A stretch of DNA of 64,000 nucleotides, taken from contig CAVTZA010000012.1 of assembly GCA_963739085.1 (NCBI GenBank), positions 186,001-250,000 on the forward strand, read 5' to 3'. The notes under the pieces were generated by a model. The model searched no databases. It saw only the letters and a program-made list of their open reading frames with translations, and was not told the origin of the DNA. Every line of letters starts with the position of its first letter. Within the stretch, counting starts at the first letter, position 1. A program made the position numbers and the translations under genes. The DNA is from DATFQE01 sp963739085 (lineage in GTDB: Bacteria; Actinomycetota; Thermoleophilia; Gaiellales; Gaiellaceae). Shown piece by piece: positions 47,908-56,593 of this stretch.

Positions 47908-49076
47908 CCGCAACGACGACGACAAGCTCAAGGCGCTGCTGCGCAGCGAAGACGGCGGCCGTCTCGGCTCCGCGCTCACGGAGCTGCAGCGGAGCGCCCC
48001 CGAGGCTCCGGCCGAGCTCCGGGAGCGCATCCGCGCGCTCGCCGAGCAGGAGCCGACGGTCGAGAAACCGCGCCGTCAGGCCTGGACGCAGCGATTCTCG
48101 TTCGCCCACGCCGGTGTTGCGGTCGCCGCGGTCCTCCTCGTCGCGGTGGCGATCCCGGCGATCGGGGCTCTGACGCGGGATGGCTCGCGCGAATCGTCGG
48201 CGACCGCGCCGCGTCGTCGCAGCTCAGCAAAAGGTCCAGCCCCAGCCCAGCCCGCCTCCGTCCGCGGCCCAAGGCGGCGAGCGCCTGCGGTCGGGCCAGC
48301 CCTTCCCCGAGCTCTCGCCGTCCGCGCCGCCCCCGCCGGCATCGACGTTCGAGGACCGCGCCTTCAGGGCGGCACCCCTCCCCTCGCCGGCCCGCGCGCA
48401 GGACTATTCCGCCAGCATCAAGCTCCACGTGGGCGATCCGGACGAGCTCTCGAAGGCCGTGCAGGGTGCGATCCGCACGACGCGCGACCTCGGCGGCTAC
48501 GTCACCTACGTCGACTACGGGACGAGCGGCGCGAAGGACGGCGACGCGGAGCTGTCGGTGCGCGTCCCGGTCAGCCGCGTGCAGAGCGCGATCGCGCGCT
48601 TCTCGATGCTCGGCACGATCCTCGAGCAGCAGACGGAGGTCCGCGATCTCCAGGGTCAGATCGACCGCATCACCCGCGACGTCCAGGAGCGGCGCGACCG
48701 GATCGCGAAGCTCGAGGCCGAGCTGAAGGATCCGACGCTCGGCGAGACCGAGCGGAACCGGCTGGAGGCGCGGCTCGTCCAGGCGAAGCGCGGGCTCGCG
48801 AACGCCGCCCGCGGACGGGCCGGGCTGATCCGCGAGAGCCGGTTCGCGAAGCTCGACCTGGCCTTCACGACGAAGAAGAACAAGGAGGCGCCCGCACCGC
48901 CGAGCGAGCTGCGGAAGACGCTCGACGATGCCGCGGGCATCCTCGTCGCCGAGCTCGGCGTCCTGCTCTACGTCCTGATCGCCGGCGCGCCGTTCATCGT
49001 GCTCGCGCTGCTCGCGTGGCTGGGCGCGCGCGCCGCGCGCCGCGCCGCGAGCCAGCGCGTGCTGGAGCGGGCCTAG
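47894..49076 (+). pseudogene. Membrane DUF4349 protein, probable anti-sigma partner, frameshifted
   Basis: The first frame (from ATG 47894) gives a cytoplasmic N-terminus of about 70 residues and a helix (AHAGVAVAAVLLVAVAIPAIGAL). The second (about 48215-49076) gives a Pro-rich linker, the DUF4349 domain (DYSASIKLHVGDPDELSKAVQGAIRTTRDLGGYVTYVDYG, ELSVRVPVSRVQSAIARFSMLGTILEQQTEVRDL), a coiled coil and a C-terminal helix (LLYVLIAGAPFIVLALLAWLG). The frame changes near 48200-48225, between SSATAP and VVAAQQKVQP. The anti-sigma role is inferred from the 14-base overlap with the sigma gene. Confidence 0.75.
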
Positions 49077-51676
49077 GAGGGTCTGGGTGACGTCGCTCGT
49101 CGTCGGGGTGCGATGGTCGTTCCGAGGAGGACGCGGGAGCGTCGTACTGGAGCGATGGGCGCGACTGAGGACGCCGTCCTCGGGGCGAGCAGCGCGCCCG
49201 ACGGACAGCGACGTCGCGCCAGGCCTTCGACCACGAGGTTCACGAGCTTGCGCGGGACCACGATGGTCTGCCGGATCTCCTTGCCGTCGAGGTGGGCCTG
49301 CACGTTGGGTAGGTCGCGCGCCCGCGCGACAACCTCTTCCTCAGGCGTCTCGACCGGCAGCTCGATCCGGTCGCGCACGCGGCCGTTCACCTGCACCACC
49401 AGGACGAAGGTCTCGGTCTCCAGCAGCGACTCGTCGGCCACGGGCCACGGGTGCTCCCACAGGCGCTCGTAGCCGAAGCGCCCCCACAGCTCCTCGGCGA
49501 CGTGCGCCGAGTACGGCTGGATCAGCGAGACCGCCGTCTCGGCGGCGAAACGGGCCGCCGGGTCGTCGGGATCGCGTGAGATGTCGTTGACCAGCTCCAT
49601 CACCGCCGCGATCGGCGTGTTCAGCGCGAACCGGCGGCCGATGTCGTCGGTGACCTTCGCGATCGTCTTGTGCGCCTTGCGGGCCAACGGCGTGGCGGGC
49701 ACGTTGGACGCGTCCGGAGCCGGCTTGTCCATCTGCTCCATGACGACGCGCCACAGCCGGTTCAGGAACCGCACCATTCCCTCGAAGCCCTCGTCCTGCC
49801 ATTCGGCGTCCTGCTCGACGGGCCCGATGAACAGCAGGTACAGGCGGCAGGCGTCGGCGCCGAAGCGCTCCACGTACTCGTCGGGGACGATCACGTTGCC
49901 CTTCGACTTGGACATCTTGGCGCCGTGCCGGTGCAGCATCCCCTGCGTGAACAGGCGCGCGAACGGCTCGCGAAAGCCGACCAAGCCGATGTCGTTCAGC
50001 ACCTTCGTGAAGAAGCGGGCGTAGAGCAGATGCAGGATCGCGTGCTCGATCCCGCCGATGTACTGGTTGACCGGCAGCCAGTAGTCCGCGATCGGCCGGT
50101 CCCACGCCGCCCGGTCGTTGTGCGCGTCCGTGTAGCGGATGAAGTACCACGACGAGTCGACGAACGTGTCCATCGTGTCGGTCTCGCGGCGCGCCTCGCC
50201 GCCGCACTTCGGGCACGTCGTGCTGACCCAGTCCTCGGCCGCCGCCAGCGGCGACTTCCCCTTCGGCAGGTACTCCTCCACCTCGGGCAGCAGGACGGGC
50301 AGGTCCTCGTCGGGCACCGGCACGATCCCGCAGCGGTCGCAGTGGACGACCGGGATCGGCGCGCCCCAGTAGCGCTGGCGTGACAGCAGCCAGTCGCGTA
50401 GGCGGAAGTGGATCGCCGGCCGAGCCCGATGGCGCTGCTCCAGCCACTCGACGATCGCCTTCTTCGCCTCCGGGCTCGGCATGCCGCTGAACTGGGCGGA
50501 GTTGACCAGCACCTCGTCCGCGCTGTGCCCGATGAAGGCGGCGCCCTCCTCCAGCTCGCCGTCGGCCGGCACGACGACGACCTTGACCGGCAGCTCGTAG
50601 CGCTGCGCGAACTCGAAGTCGCGCTGGTCGTGGGCGGGCACGCCCATGATCGCGCCCGTGCCGTACTCCATCAGCACGTAGTCGGCGACCCAGATCGGGA
50701 TCCGCGACTCGTCGGCCGGATTCGTCGCGAAGCGGCCGGTGAAAATGCCGTCGCGCTCCTTTTCCTCACGCTCGACCGCGGTGCGCGCGGCCGCGTGCCT
50801 GGCGTACTCCAGTACCTCCTCCTCGTGCGGTGTGCCGCGTGCTAGCTCGGGCACCAGCGGATGCTCCGGCGCCAGCACGAAGAACGTCGCGCCGAACAGC
50901 GTGTCCGGGCGGGTCGTGAAGACCTCGATGTCGCGGTCCAGCTCCTCGACGTGGAAGAGCAGGTCGGCGCCCTCGGAGCGGCCGATCCAGTTGCGCTGCA
51001 TCGTCAGGACGCGCTCGGGCCAGTCCTCCAGCAGCGCCATCTCGTTCAGCAGCGCGTCGGCGTACGCGGTGATCCGGAAGAACCACTGCTCCAGGTTCCG
51101 CGCTTCTACCTCGGCCCCGCACCGCTCGCAGCGGCCGTCGATCACCTGCTCGTTCGCCAGCACGGTCTGGTCGTTCGGGCACCACTTGACGGGGGCCTCC
51201 TTGCGGTAGGCCAGGTCGCGCTCGAAGAAGCGCAGGAACAGCCACTGCGTCCAGCGGTAGTACTCGGGCTCGTGCGTCGCCAGGACGCGGTCCCAATCGA
51301 TCGCCCAGCCCATCCGCTCCATCTGGCGGCGGATCGACGCGATGTTCCGCTCCGTCACGTCGCGCGGGTGCCTACCCTCCTTGATCGCCGCGTTCTCCGC
51401 CGGCAGGCCGAACGCGTCGTAGCCCATCGGGCGCATGACCGCGAAGCCGTGACGGCGGCGGAAATGGGCGACGACCTCGCCCAGCATGTAGTTCCGGACG
51501 TGGCCCATGTGCAGCTCGCCCGAGGGGTACGGGAGCATCTCGAGCACGTACGTCTTCTTGCGCGCGCGGGCGTCGATCTCGGCCGGATCGGGGTTCGGGA
51601 CGTGGAACGCGGCCTGCTCGGCCCAGATCCGCTGCCACTTCGCCTCGATCGCCTGTGGGTCGTATCGCTCGCTCAT
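49073..51676 (-). CDS. leuS: Leucyl-tRNA synthetase
   Basis: 867 residues. HIGH-type motif LPYPSGELHMGHVRNYMLGE, connective editing domain (VFTTRPDTLFGATFFVLAPEH, YGTGAIMGVPAHDQRDFEFA), zinc-binding Cys pairs (WCPNDQT, CERCGAE), KMSKS (GAKMSKSKGNV) and anticodon-binding domain. The family normally ends close to KLVNLVV; here a basic, low-complexity tail of about 50 residues (GLARRRCPSGALLAPRTASS...) follows and its last 4 bases overlap the convergent DUF4349 gene. The upstream leader looks like a leucine-responsive attenuator. Confidence 0.97.
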   Translation of the reverse strand: MSERYDPQAIEAKWQRIWAEQAAFHVPNPDPAEIDARARKKTYVLEMLPYPSGELHMGHVRNYMLGEVVAHFRRRHGFAVMRPMGYDAFGLPAENAAIKEGRHPRDVTERNIASIRRQMERMGWAIDWDRVLATHEPEYYRWTQWLFLRFFERDLAYRKEAPVKWCPNDQTVLANEQVIDGRCERCGAEVEARNLEQWFFRITAYADALLNEMALLEDWPERVLTMQRNWIGRSEGADLLFHVEELDRDIEVFTTRPDTLFGATFFVLAPEHPLVPELARGTPHEEEVLEYARHAAARTAVEREEKERDGIFTGRFATNPADESRIPIWVADYVLMEYGTGAIMGVPAHDQRDFEFAQRYELPVKVVVVPADGELEEGAAFIGHSADEVLVNSAQFSGMPSPEAKKAIVEWLEQRHRARPAIHFRLRDWLLSRQRYWGAPIPVVHCDRCGIVPVPDEDLPVLLPEVEEYLPKGKSPLAAAEDWVSTTCPKCGGEARRETDTMDTFVDSSWYFIRYTDAHNDRAAWDRPIADYWLPVNQYIGGIEHAILHLLYARFFTKVLNDIGLVGFREPFARLFTQGMLHRHGAKMSKSKGNVIVPDEYVERFGADACRLYLLFIGPVEQDAEWQDEGFEGMVRFLNRLWRVVMEQMDKPAPDASNVPATPLARKAHKTIAKVTDDIGRRFALNTPIAAVMELVNDISRDPDDPAARFAAETAVSLIQPYSAHVAEELWGRFGYERLWEHPWPVADESLLETETFVLVVQVNGRVRDRIELPVETPEEEVVARARDLPNVQAHLDGKEIRQTIVVPRKLVNLVVEGLARRRCPSGALLAPRTASSVAPIAPVRRSRVLLGTTIAPRRRATSPRPS

Positions 51677-51692
51677 ACCGTCTCCAGATACG

Positions 51693-51715
51693 AAAAAGCC
51701 TCTCGATCGAGAGGC
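51693..51715 (-). terminator. Intrinsic terminator in the leuS leader (attenuator)
   Basis: Perfect palindrome GCCTCTCGA/TCGAGAGGC (51715-51698 on the minus strand) followed directly by TTTTT (51697-51693), 16 bases before the leuS ATG. A terminator in front of, rather than behind, a gene is the mark of attenuation. Confidence 0.85.
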
Positions 51716-51734
51716 CGTGGAGAGCTGGCACGGC
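51714..51734 (-). promoter_or_regulatory. Candidate antiterminator hairpin of the leuS leader
   Basis: On the minus strand GCCGTG (51734-51729) can pair with CACGGC (51719-51714); the latter includes the first bases of the terminator 5' arm, so the two hairpins are partly exclusive. Confidence 0.55.
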
Positions 51735-51757
51735 TTCCGCCGCGTTCGCCCCCTGCG

Positions 51758-51781
51758 TTACCCGAGAAGCTGTCCGTTCAT
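51758..51781 (-). CDS. leuS leader peptide MNGQLLG
   Basis: ATG AAC GGA CAG CTT CTC GGG TAA: seven residues with two consecutive Leu codons, 43 bases before the attenuator palindrome. It sits about 10 bases after a -10 box, so it is nearly leaderless. Stalling at the Leu codons when charged tRNA-Leu is scarce would favour the antiterminator and leuS expression. Inferred from arrangement; no experimental evidence. Confidence 0.7.
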   Translation of the reverse strand: MNGQLLG

Positions 51782-51791
51782 CTCGAATCTG

Positions 51792-51820
51792 ACTGTAGCA
51801 AGCTGTACGGTCGCCGTCAC
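51792..51820 (-). promoter_or_regulatory. Promoter of the leuS leader
   Basis: GTGACG (51820-51815), 17-base spacer, TACAGT (51797-51792) on the minus strand; start expected near 51785, just before the leader-peptide ATG. Confidence 0.6.
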
Positions 51821-51840
51821 CCGACGCGAGAGGAGAGCGA

Positions 51841-53190
51841 ATGGCCGATTACACGGTGCTGAAGGTCTCGGACGTGGACGACCAGGGCCCCAACTTCGGC
51901 CTCGAGGGGAAGATGGAGGCGCGGTTCATGCGCGTCGGTCTCGGGTGCGAGCACTGCGGCGTCACATACATGCGGATCGCGCCGAACTTCCGCCTCCCCT
52001 ACGGGCACCGTCACAAGGTCCAGGAAGAGGTCTACGTGCTCGTCTCCGGCAGCGCGCGGATCAAGGTCGACGACAACGTGCACGACCTGGAGCCGTGGAC
52101 AGCGGTGCGGCTCTCGAAAGACGCCATGCGCGCGCTGGAGGCAGGCCCCGAAGGCGCCGAGTTCGTCCTCGTCGGTGCGCCCAACACAGGCCCGGGCGAC
52201 GGCATCAACGACGGCCGACTGGTGGCAGGACTGATCGACCCGCTCGAACGCTGGCGCGAGTACGGGGAGAAACCCGACTACGCCGGCCTGCTCACCTTCG
52301 GCGGCGCGCCCTACACGCAGGATCCGGCCGAGCTGGCCGGCGTCGACGTCGCGATCGTCGGCGCACCGACCGACGACCTCGTCTCAGACCGGCCGGGCGC
52401 GCGATTCGGGCCACGCGCGATCCGCTCCGCCGGCTGCCCGCCCGGCCCGCACCTCGAGGCCGGGATCGACGCGTTCGCCGAGCTGCGCATCGTCGACTTC
52501 GGCGACGCGCCCGTGCTGCCGGCCGACCCCGCCCGCTCGCACGCGGCGATCGAGGCGCTCGTCGGCGAGGTCCTCGACGCAGGCGCCGTGCCGATCGTCC
52601 TCGGCGGCGACCACTCGATCGCCGAGCCCGACATGCGCGCGTGCGCGGCGCGCGCCGGCCCGCTCGGGCTCGTCCATTTCGACACGCACACCGACACCGG
52701 CACCGAGGTCTTCGGCGTCGAGGTCTCGCACGGGACGCCGATGTACCGCCTCGTCGAGGCGGGCCTCGTCGACCCGAAGCGCTACGTCCAGATTGGTCTC
52801 CGCGGCTACTGGCCCGGCCCGGCCGAGTTCGAGTGGCAGACGGCGCAGGGGATCACTGCGCTCTTCATGCACGACGTCCGCGACCTCGGCATCCGCGACG
52901 TCGTCCGGCGGGCCCTCGAGGTCGTCGGCGCAGGCCCCGCCTATCTGACCGTGGACGTCGACGTGCTCGACCCCGGGTTCGCTCCCGGAACCGGGACGCC
53001 CGAGCCGGGCGGGATGACGCCCGTCGACCTGCTCTGGGCGGTGCGCGCGGTGGCCGAGCGGCTCGAGCTCGTCGGCGCCGAGGTGGTCGAGGTCTGCCCG
53101 CAGCAGATCGGCTCGCTCGACCCCACCGCGCTCGTCGCGGAGCGGATCGTCCGGGAGATCCTGACCGGGATCGCGCTCAGAGCAAGGTGA
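51841..53190 (+). CDS. Cupin-ureohydrolase (agmatinase/arginase-like) fusion
   Basis: 449 residues; GAGGAG precedes the ATG. Residues about 25-115 are a small cupin (YGHRHKVQEEVYVLVSGSARIKVDD with H56, H58 and E62/E63 as metal candidates). Residues about 150-449 are a ureohydrolase with the manganese ligands GGDHS (255-259), DTHTD (281-285) and DVDVLDP (372-378). The second motif is DTHTD rather than the usual DAHxD. Agmatinases and relatives release urea from guanidino compounds; the substrate is not evident. Its 3' end overlaps the convergent decarboxylase by 14 bases. Confidence 0.9.
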   Translation: MADYTVLKVSDVDDQGPNFGLEGKMEARFMRVGLGCEHCGVTYMRIAPNFRLPYGHRHKVQEEVYVLVSGSARIKVDDNVHDLEPWTAVRLSKDAMRALEAGPEGAEFVLVGAPNTGPGDGINDGRLVAGLIDPLERWREYGEKPDYAGLLTFGGAPYTQDPAELAGVDVAIVGAPTDDLVSDRPGARFGPRAIRSAGCPPGPHLEAGIDAFAELRIVDFGDAPVLPADPARSHAAIEALVGEVLDAGAVPIVLGGDHSIAEPDMRACAARAGPLGLVHFDTHTDTGTEVFGVEVSHGTPMYRLVEAGLVDPKRYVQIGLRGYWPGPAEFEWQTAQGITALFMHDVRDLGIRDVVRRALEVVGAGPAYLTVDVDVLDPGFAPGTGTPEPGGMTPVDLLWAVRAVAERLELVGAEVVEVCPQQIGSLDPTALVAERIVREILTGIALRAR

Positions 53191-54829
53191 CCCCGAAGTC
53201 GTCATCGTCCGCGACTGGCGCCCCGGTGTCACGGAGCAGCTCCGGGTCGCGACGGTAGCGCGCCAAGCGGAACGACTCGCTGCCGTCCCCGGTCGCGAGC
53301 GCGTGGCCGACGACGTCGGCGAGCTTCCTGAGCTCGCCGACCGAGGTCGTCTCCAGGTAGTCGAGCACCTCGTCCACGTCGGCCATCGACGAGTTGTGGT
53401 TGAGCACGCAGAGGCGCAACGCGAACCGCCCGTCGAGCCTGGTCGAGGAGATCATCCCGCGCCCGCTGTCGGCGAGCCCGGCCACGAGCGCCGCGTTGAG
53501 GTCCTCCAGCTCGTCGGCGTCGCGAACGCCCTCGGGCCGGCGGCGGAAGCACACGACGCCGAGCACGGCCGGGGAGACCAGCTCGAACTCCCGCGAGGTC
53601 TCGATCCGGATCTGCGCGTGGCGTGCAAGGTCCAGCGAGCGGTCGATCGCCGCACGGAATGCGTCGACCCCGAAGTACTTCAGCGAGAGCCAGAGCTTGA
53701 GGGACCGCGAGGCGCGGGTCAGCTGCAGGCCGAGGTCGGAGAAGTTGACCTCGCCCCGGCTCTCCGCGACGTCTGCGTCGCGCAAGTAGTCCGGGAGCAT
53801 GTGGAACGCCCGCCGCAGCAGCCTGCCCTCGCGCATCAGCAGGCAGCCGCTCTCGTAGGGCTGATAGAGCCACTTGTGCGGGTCGAGCGTTACCGAATCG
53901 GCTAGCGCCAACCCGCGGAGAACCTTGCGGCCGCGCTCGGTGAGGACCGCGAAGCCGCCGTACGCAGCATCCGCGTGCAGCCACAGCCCGTGCTCGTCGC
54001 ACACCGCGGAGAGCTCGGGCAGCGGGTCGACGGCGCCGCTGTTCGTCGTGCCCGCGTTGGCGACCAGCATGAACGGGTGGCGACCCGCCCGGCGGTCGGC
54101 CCGGATCGTCCGGTCGAGGACCTCGAGGCGGATCCGGTAGCGGGAGTCCACCGGCAGCACGCGGATCTGCTCCTCCGCGAAGCCGAGCACCCGGAGGGCG
54201 CGGACGACGCTGAAATGAGTTTGCGACGACAGGTAGACGGTCGCGCTCGACCGGTCGTCGAGGCGATCCTCGGCGGCGCAGGCGATCGCCGTGAGGTTGG
54301 CGGCCGAACCGCCGGACAGCAGCAGCCCGGCTGCCTGCTCGGGGTAGCCGATCCACTCCTTGAACCAGTCGAGCACGATCAGCTCGAGCTCACTCGGGCC
54401 GGCGGATTCCAACCAGGAGCCCTGGTAGACGTTGAAGCCTGCGGCCAGCACGTCGCCGAGCACGCCCGGCCAGGTCGGGCAGCTGGGCACGTAGGCGAAG
54501 AAGCGCGGGTGATCGCTCGAGCTCGCGAACGGCAGGACGTCCCGCTCGAGCTGACCCAGGATCTGGTCGAACGCCTCCCCGCGCGACGGCGCCGCCTGGC
54601 GCAGCCGCCGTTCCATCTCCGCGCGCGACGCACCCCGCACGGCCGGCTGCTCCCCGAGGCTAGCGAGCCTGCCGACCACGAGGTCGACGACACGATAGCC
54701 GAGCTCGCGCATGGTCTCGGGGTCGATCGCGAGGGGATCGACAAGCGGGTCGCGCGGCCGCACTGGCAGCGGTAGGAGGTCGGCTTCCCGCTCACGGTGC
54801 TCGGTCTGGCTGTGGTCTCGCTCGTCCAT
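53177..54829 (-). CDS. PLP-dependent aromatic-amino-acid-decarboxylase-like protein
   Basis: 550 residues. AADC features: SDHPRFFAYVPSCPTWPGVLGDVLAAGFN, LLLSGGSAANLTAIACA, LWLHADAAYGGFAVLT and cofactor Lys319 in LDPHKWLYQPYESG. A C-terminal extension of about 65 residues (VGELRKLADVVGHALATGDG... VADDDDFGVTLL) exceeds the family norm. Closer to the plant/bacterial aromatic decarboxylase type than the protein at 31906. Convergent with the cupin-ureohydrolase. Substrate unproven. Confidence 0.9.
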   Translation of the reverse strand: MDERDHSQTEHREREADLLPLPVRPRDPLVDPLAIDPETMRELGYRVVDLVVGRLASLGEQPAVRGASRAEMERRLRQAAPSRGEAFDQILGQLERDVLPFASSSDHPRFFAYVPSCPTWPGVLGDVLAAGFNVYQGSWLESAGPSELELIVLDWFKEWIGYPEQAAGLLLSGGSAANLTAIACAAEDRLDDRSSATVYLSSQTHFSVVRALRVLGFAEEQIRVLPVDSRYRIRLEVLDRTIRADRRAGRHPFMLVANAGTTNSGAVDPLPELSAVCDEHGLWLHADAAYGGFAVLTERGRKVLRGLALADSVTLDPHKWLYQPYESGCLLMREGRLLRRAFHMLPDYLRDADVAESRGEVNFSDLGLQLTRASRSLKLWLSLKYFGVDAFRAAIDRSLDLARHAQIRIETSREFELVSPAVLGVVCFRRRPEGVRDADELEDLNAALVAGLADSGRGMISSTRLDGRFALRLCVLNHNSSMADVDEVLDYLETTSVGELRKLADVVGHALATGDGSESFRLARYRRDPELLRDTGAPVADDDDFGVTLL

Positions 54830-54925
54830 GCGTGTCCGCCTGGGCCCGGTCGGGCCGCCTGTCTACATGACGTCGCTCCCCGGCGCGGTCTTCCCGCGTA
54901 TCGCCGGGGTTGCAATGCTCATCGG

Positions 54926-56593
54926 GTGCCCGGTGCACTCGCACGCAGGCTGGGTGATTCGCTGCGGGCGTTACGCGAGGTCTTCGCGGAGCCGAACCTG
55001 CGCAGGCTCGAGCTGGCGTGGACCGGCTCGATCGGCGGCGAGTTCGCGTACGCGGTCGCGCTGGCGGTCTATGCCTACGACCAGGGCGGGGCGACCGCGG
55101 TCGGGATCGCCGGCGTCGTCCGGATGCTGCCGTCTGCGCTGGCCGCCCCGTTCGCGACGACTCTGGGCGACCGCTTTCCGCGCGATCGGGTCATGGTGGC
55201 GGGTCACCTCGTGCGAGGCGCCGCCTCGCTCGCGACCGCGGCTGCGATCGCGGTTGACGCCCCGATCCCGATCGTCTACGCACTCGCTACGGTCGTCGGG
55301 ATCGTCTCCACCGCGTTCTGGCCCGCCCAGGCCGCCCTCCTCCCCGCACTCGCGACGACCCCTGAGCGCCTGACGGCGGCGAACGCAGCGTCGGCGATGC
55401 TGGAGACAGTCGGCACGTTCGCCGGGCCGGCGCTGGGCGGCGTGGTGCTGGCGCTCTCGGGTGTCGAGGCGCTGTTCGCGGTCACGGGCGTGCTCTTCCT
55501 CGTCTGCGCAGCGCTCGTCGCGCGGATCGAAGTCGACGCAGCTCCCGAGCCCGGCGCGGCGCGGGGCTCGGTCCTGCGCGAGGCGCTCGCAGGGTTCCGC
55601 GCGGTGGGGGCAGACGCGAGGCTTCGCCTGCTCGTGGGGCTCTACACGGCCCAGGCCTTCGCCACAGGCGCGCTCGGCGTGCTGATCGTGGCCGTGGCCC
55701 TCGACCTGCTCGACCTCGGCGAGCCCGGGGTCGGCTTCCTCAACTCGGCGATCGGCGTCGGCGGCCTGGTCGGCGCCTTCGTCGCGATCGCAATGGTCGG
55801 CCGCGGCCGGCTCGCAAGCGACTTCGGACTCGGCATGGTGATCTGGAGCGCCCCGATCGCGCTCGTCGGGATCTGGCCCGAAGCCGCCCCCGCCTTCGTT
55901 CTGCTCGGGCTGCTCGGAGTCGGAGCCACGCTGGTCGACGTGACCGCGCTCACGTTGCTCCAGCGGGCGGTACCCGACGCGGTGCTCGTCCGCGTCTGCG
56001 GGGTCGTCGAAAGCCTCTGGGTCGGCGCCATCGGCGTGGGTGCGATCGCCGCCCCAGGACTGATCGCGCTGCTCGGACTGCGCGGCGCGCTCGTGGCGAC
56101 AGGCCTGCTGCTCCCGGCGGTCACCGCCGTGCTGTGGAGGCGGCTGGCGGCGGTCGACCGCGAGGCGGCCGCACCGGCGCCGCCGCTCGAGCTCCTGCGC
56201 GCTTCGCCGCTGTTCGCTCCGCTACGGCCCGCAGTTCTCGAAGGGCTCGCCTCGCGGCTCCGGGCGCTCCACGTCGAGAGCGGCGACGAGGTCGTTCGGG
56301 AAGGCGAGGCCGGCGACCGCTTCTACCTGGTGGCCGACGGGCGGATGGAGGTCGCGAGCGACGGCCGGGTGCTCCGGACGCTCGGACCGGGCGAATTCTT
56401 CGGCGAGATCGCGCTGCTGCGGCGAACTCCCCGGACGGCCACCGTGCGGGCGACCGGCCCGTCGCAGCTCTACGCGCTCGACGGCGCGGAGTTCGTGGCC
56501 GCCGTCACGGGGCACGCTCCGAGCGCCGCGGCAGCCGAGGCAATCGTCGGCGAACGGCTGGGCGCGATGCGAATCGCCTCCCAGCGGCCGTGA
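54926..56593 (+). CDS. MFS transporter fused to a cyclic-nucleotide-binding domain
   Basis: 555 residues from GTG 54926. Residues about 20-410 are a 12-helix MFS protein of the multidrug/enterobactin-exporter type (FAYAVALAVYAYDQGGATAVG, TLGDRFPRDRVMVAGHLVRG). Residues about 425-545 are a CAP-type cyclic-nucleotide-binding domain (GDEVVREGEAGDRFYLVADGRMEV, GPGEFFGEIALLRRTPRTATV with the phosphate-binding cassette). The fusion suggests transport gated by cAMP/cGMP or another ligand. The 3' end overlaps the next, convergent gene by 89 bases. Confidence 0.9.
   Translation: MPGALARRLGDSLRALREVFAEPNLRRLELAWTGSIGGEFAYAVALAVYAYDQGGATAVGIAGVVRMLPSALAAPFATTLGDRFPRDRVMVAGHLVRGAASLATAAAIAVDAPIPIVYALATVVGIVSTAFWPAQAALLPALATTPERLTAANAASAMLETVGTFAGPALGGVVLALSGVEALFAVTGVLFLVCAALVARIEVDAAPEPGAARGSVLREALAGFRAVGADARLRLLVGLYTAQAFATGALGVLIVAVALDLLDLGEPGVGFLNSAIGVGGLVGAFVAIAMVGRGRLASDFGLGMVIWSAPIALVGIWPEAAPAFVLLGLLGVGATLVDVTALTLLQRAVPDAVLVRVCGVVESLWVGAIGVGAIAAPGLIALLGLRGALVATGLLLPAVTAVLWRRLAAVDREAAAPAPPLELLRASPLFAPLRPAVLEGLASRLRALHVESGDEVVREGEAGDRFYLVADGRMEVASDGRVLRTLGPGEFFGEIALLRRTPRTATVRATGPSQLYALDGAEFVAAVTGHAPSAAAAEAIVGERLGAMRIASQRP

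Noticed and set aside
51690..51800. T-box riboswitch in front of leuS
   Set aside because: No T-box core (GGTGGNACCGCG-type) and the leader is too short; the peptide-attenuator reading fits better.
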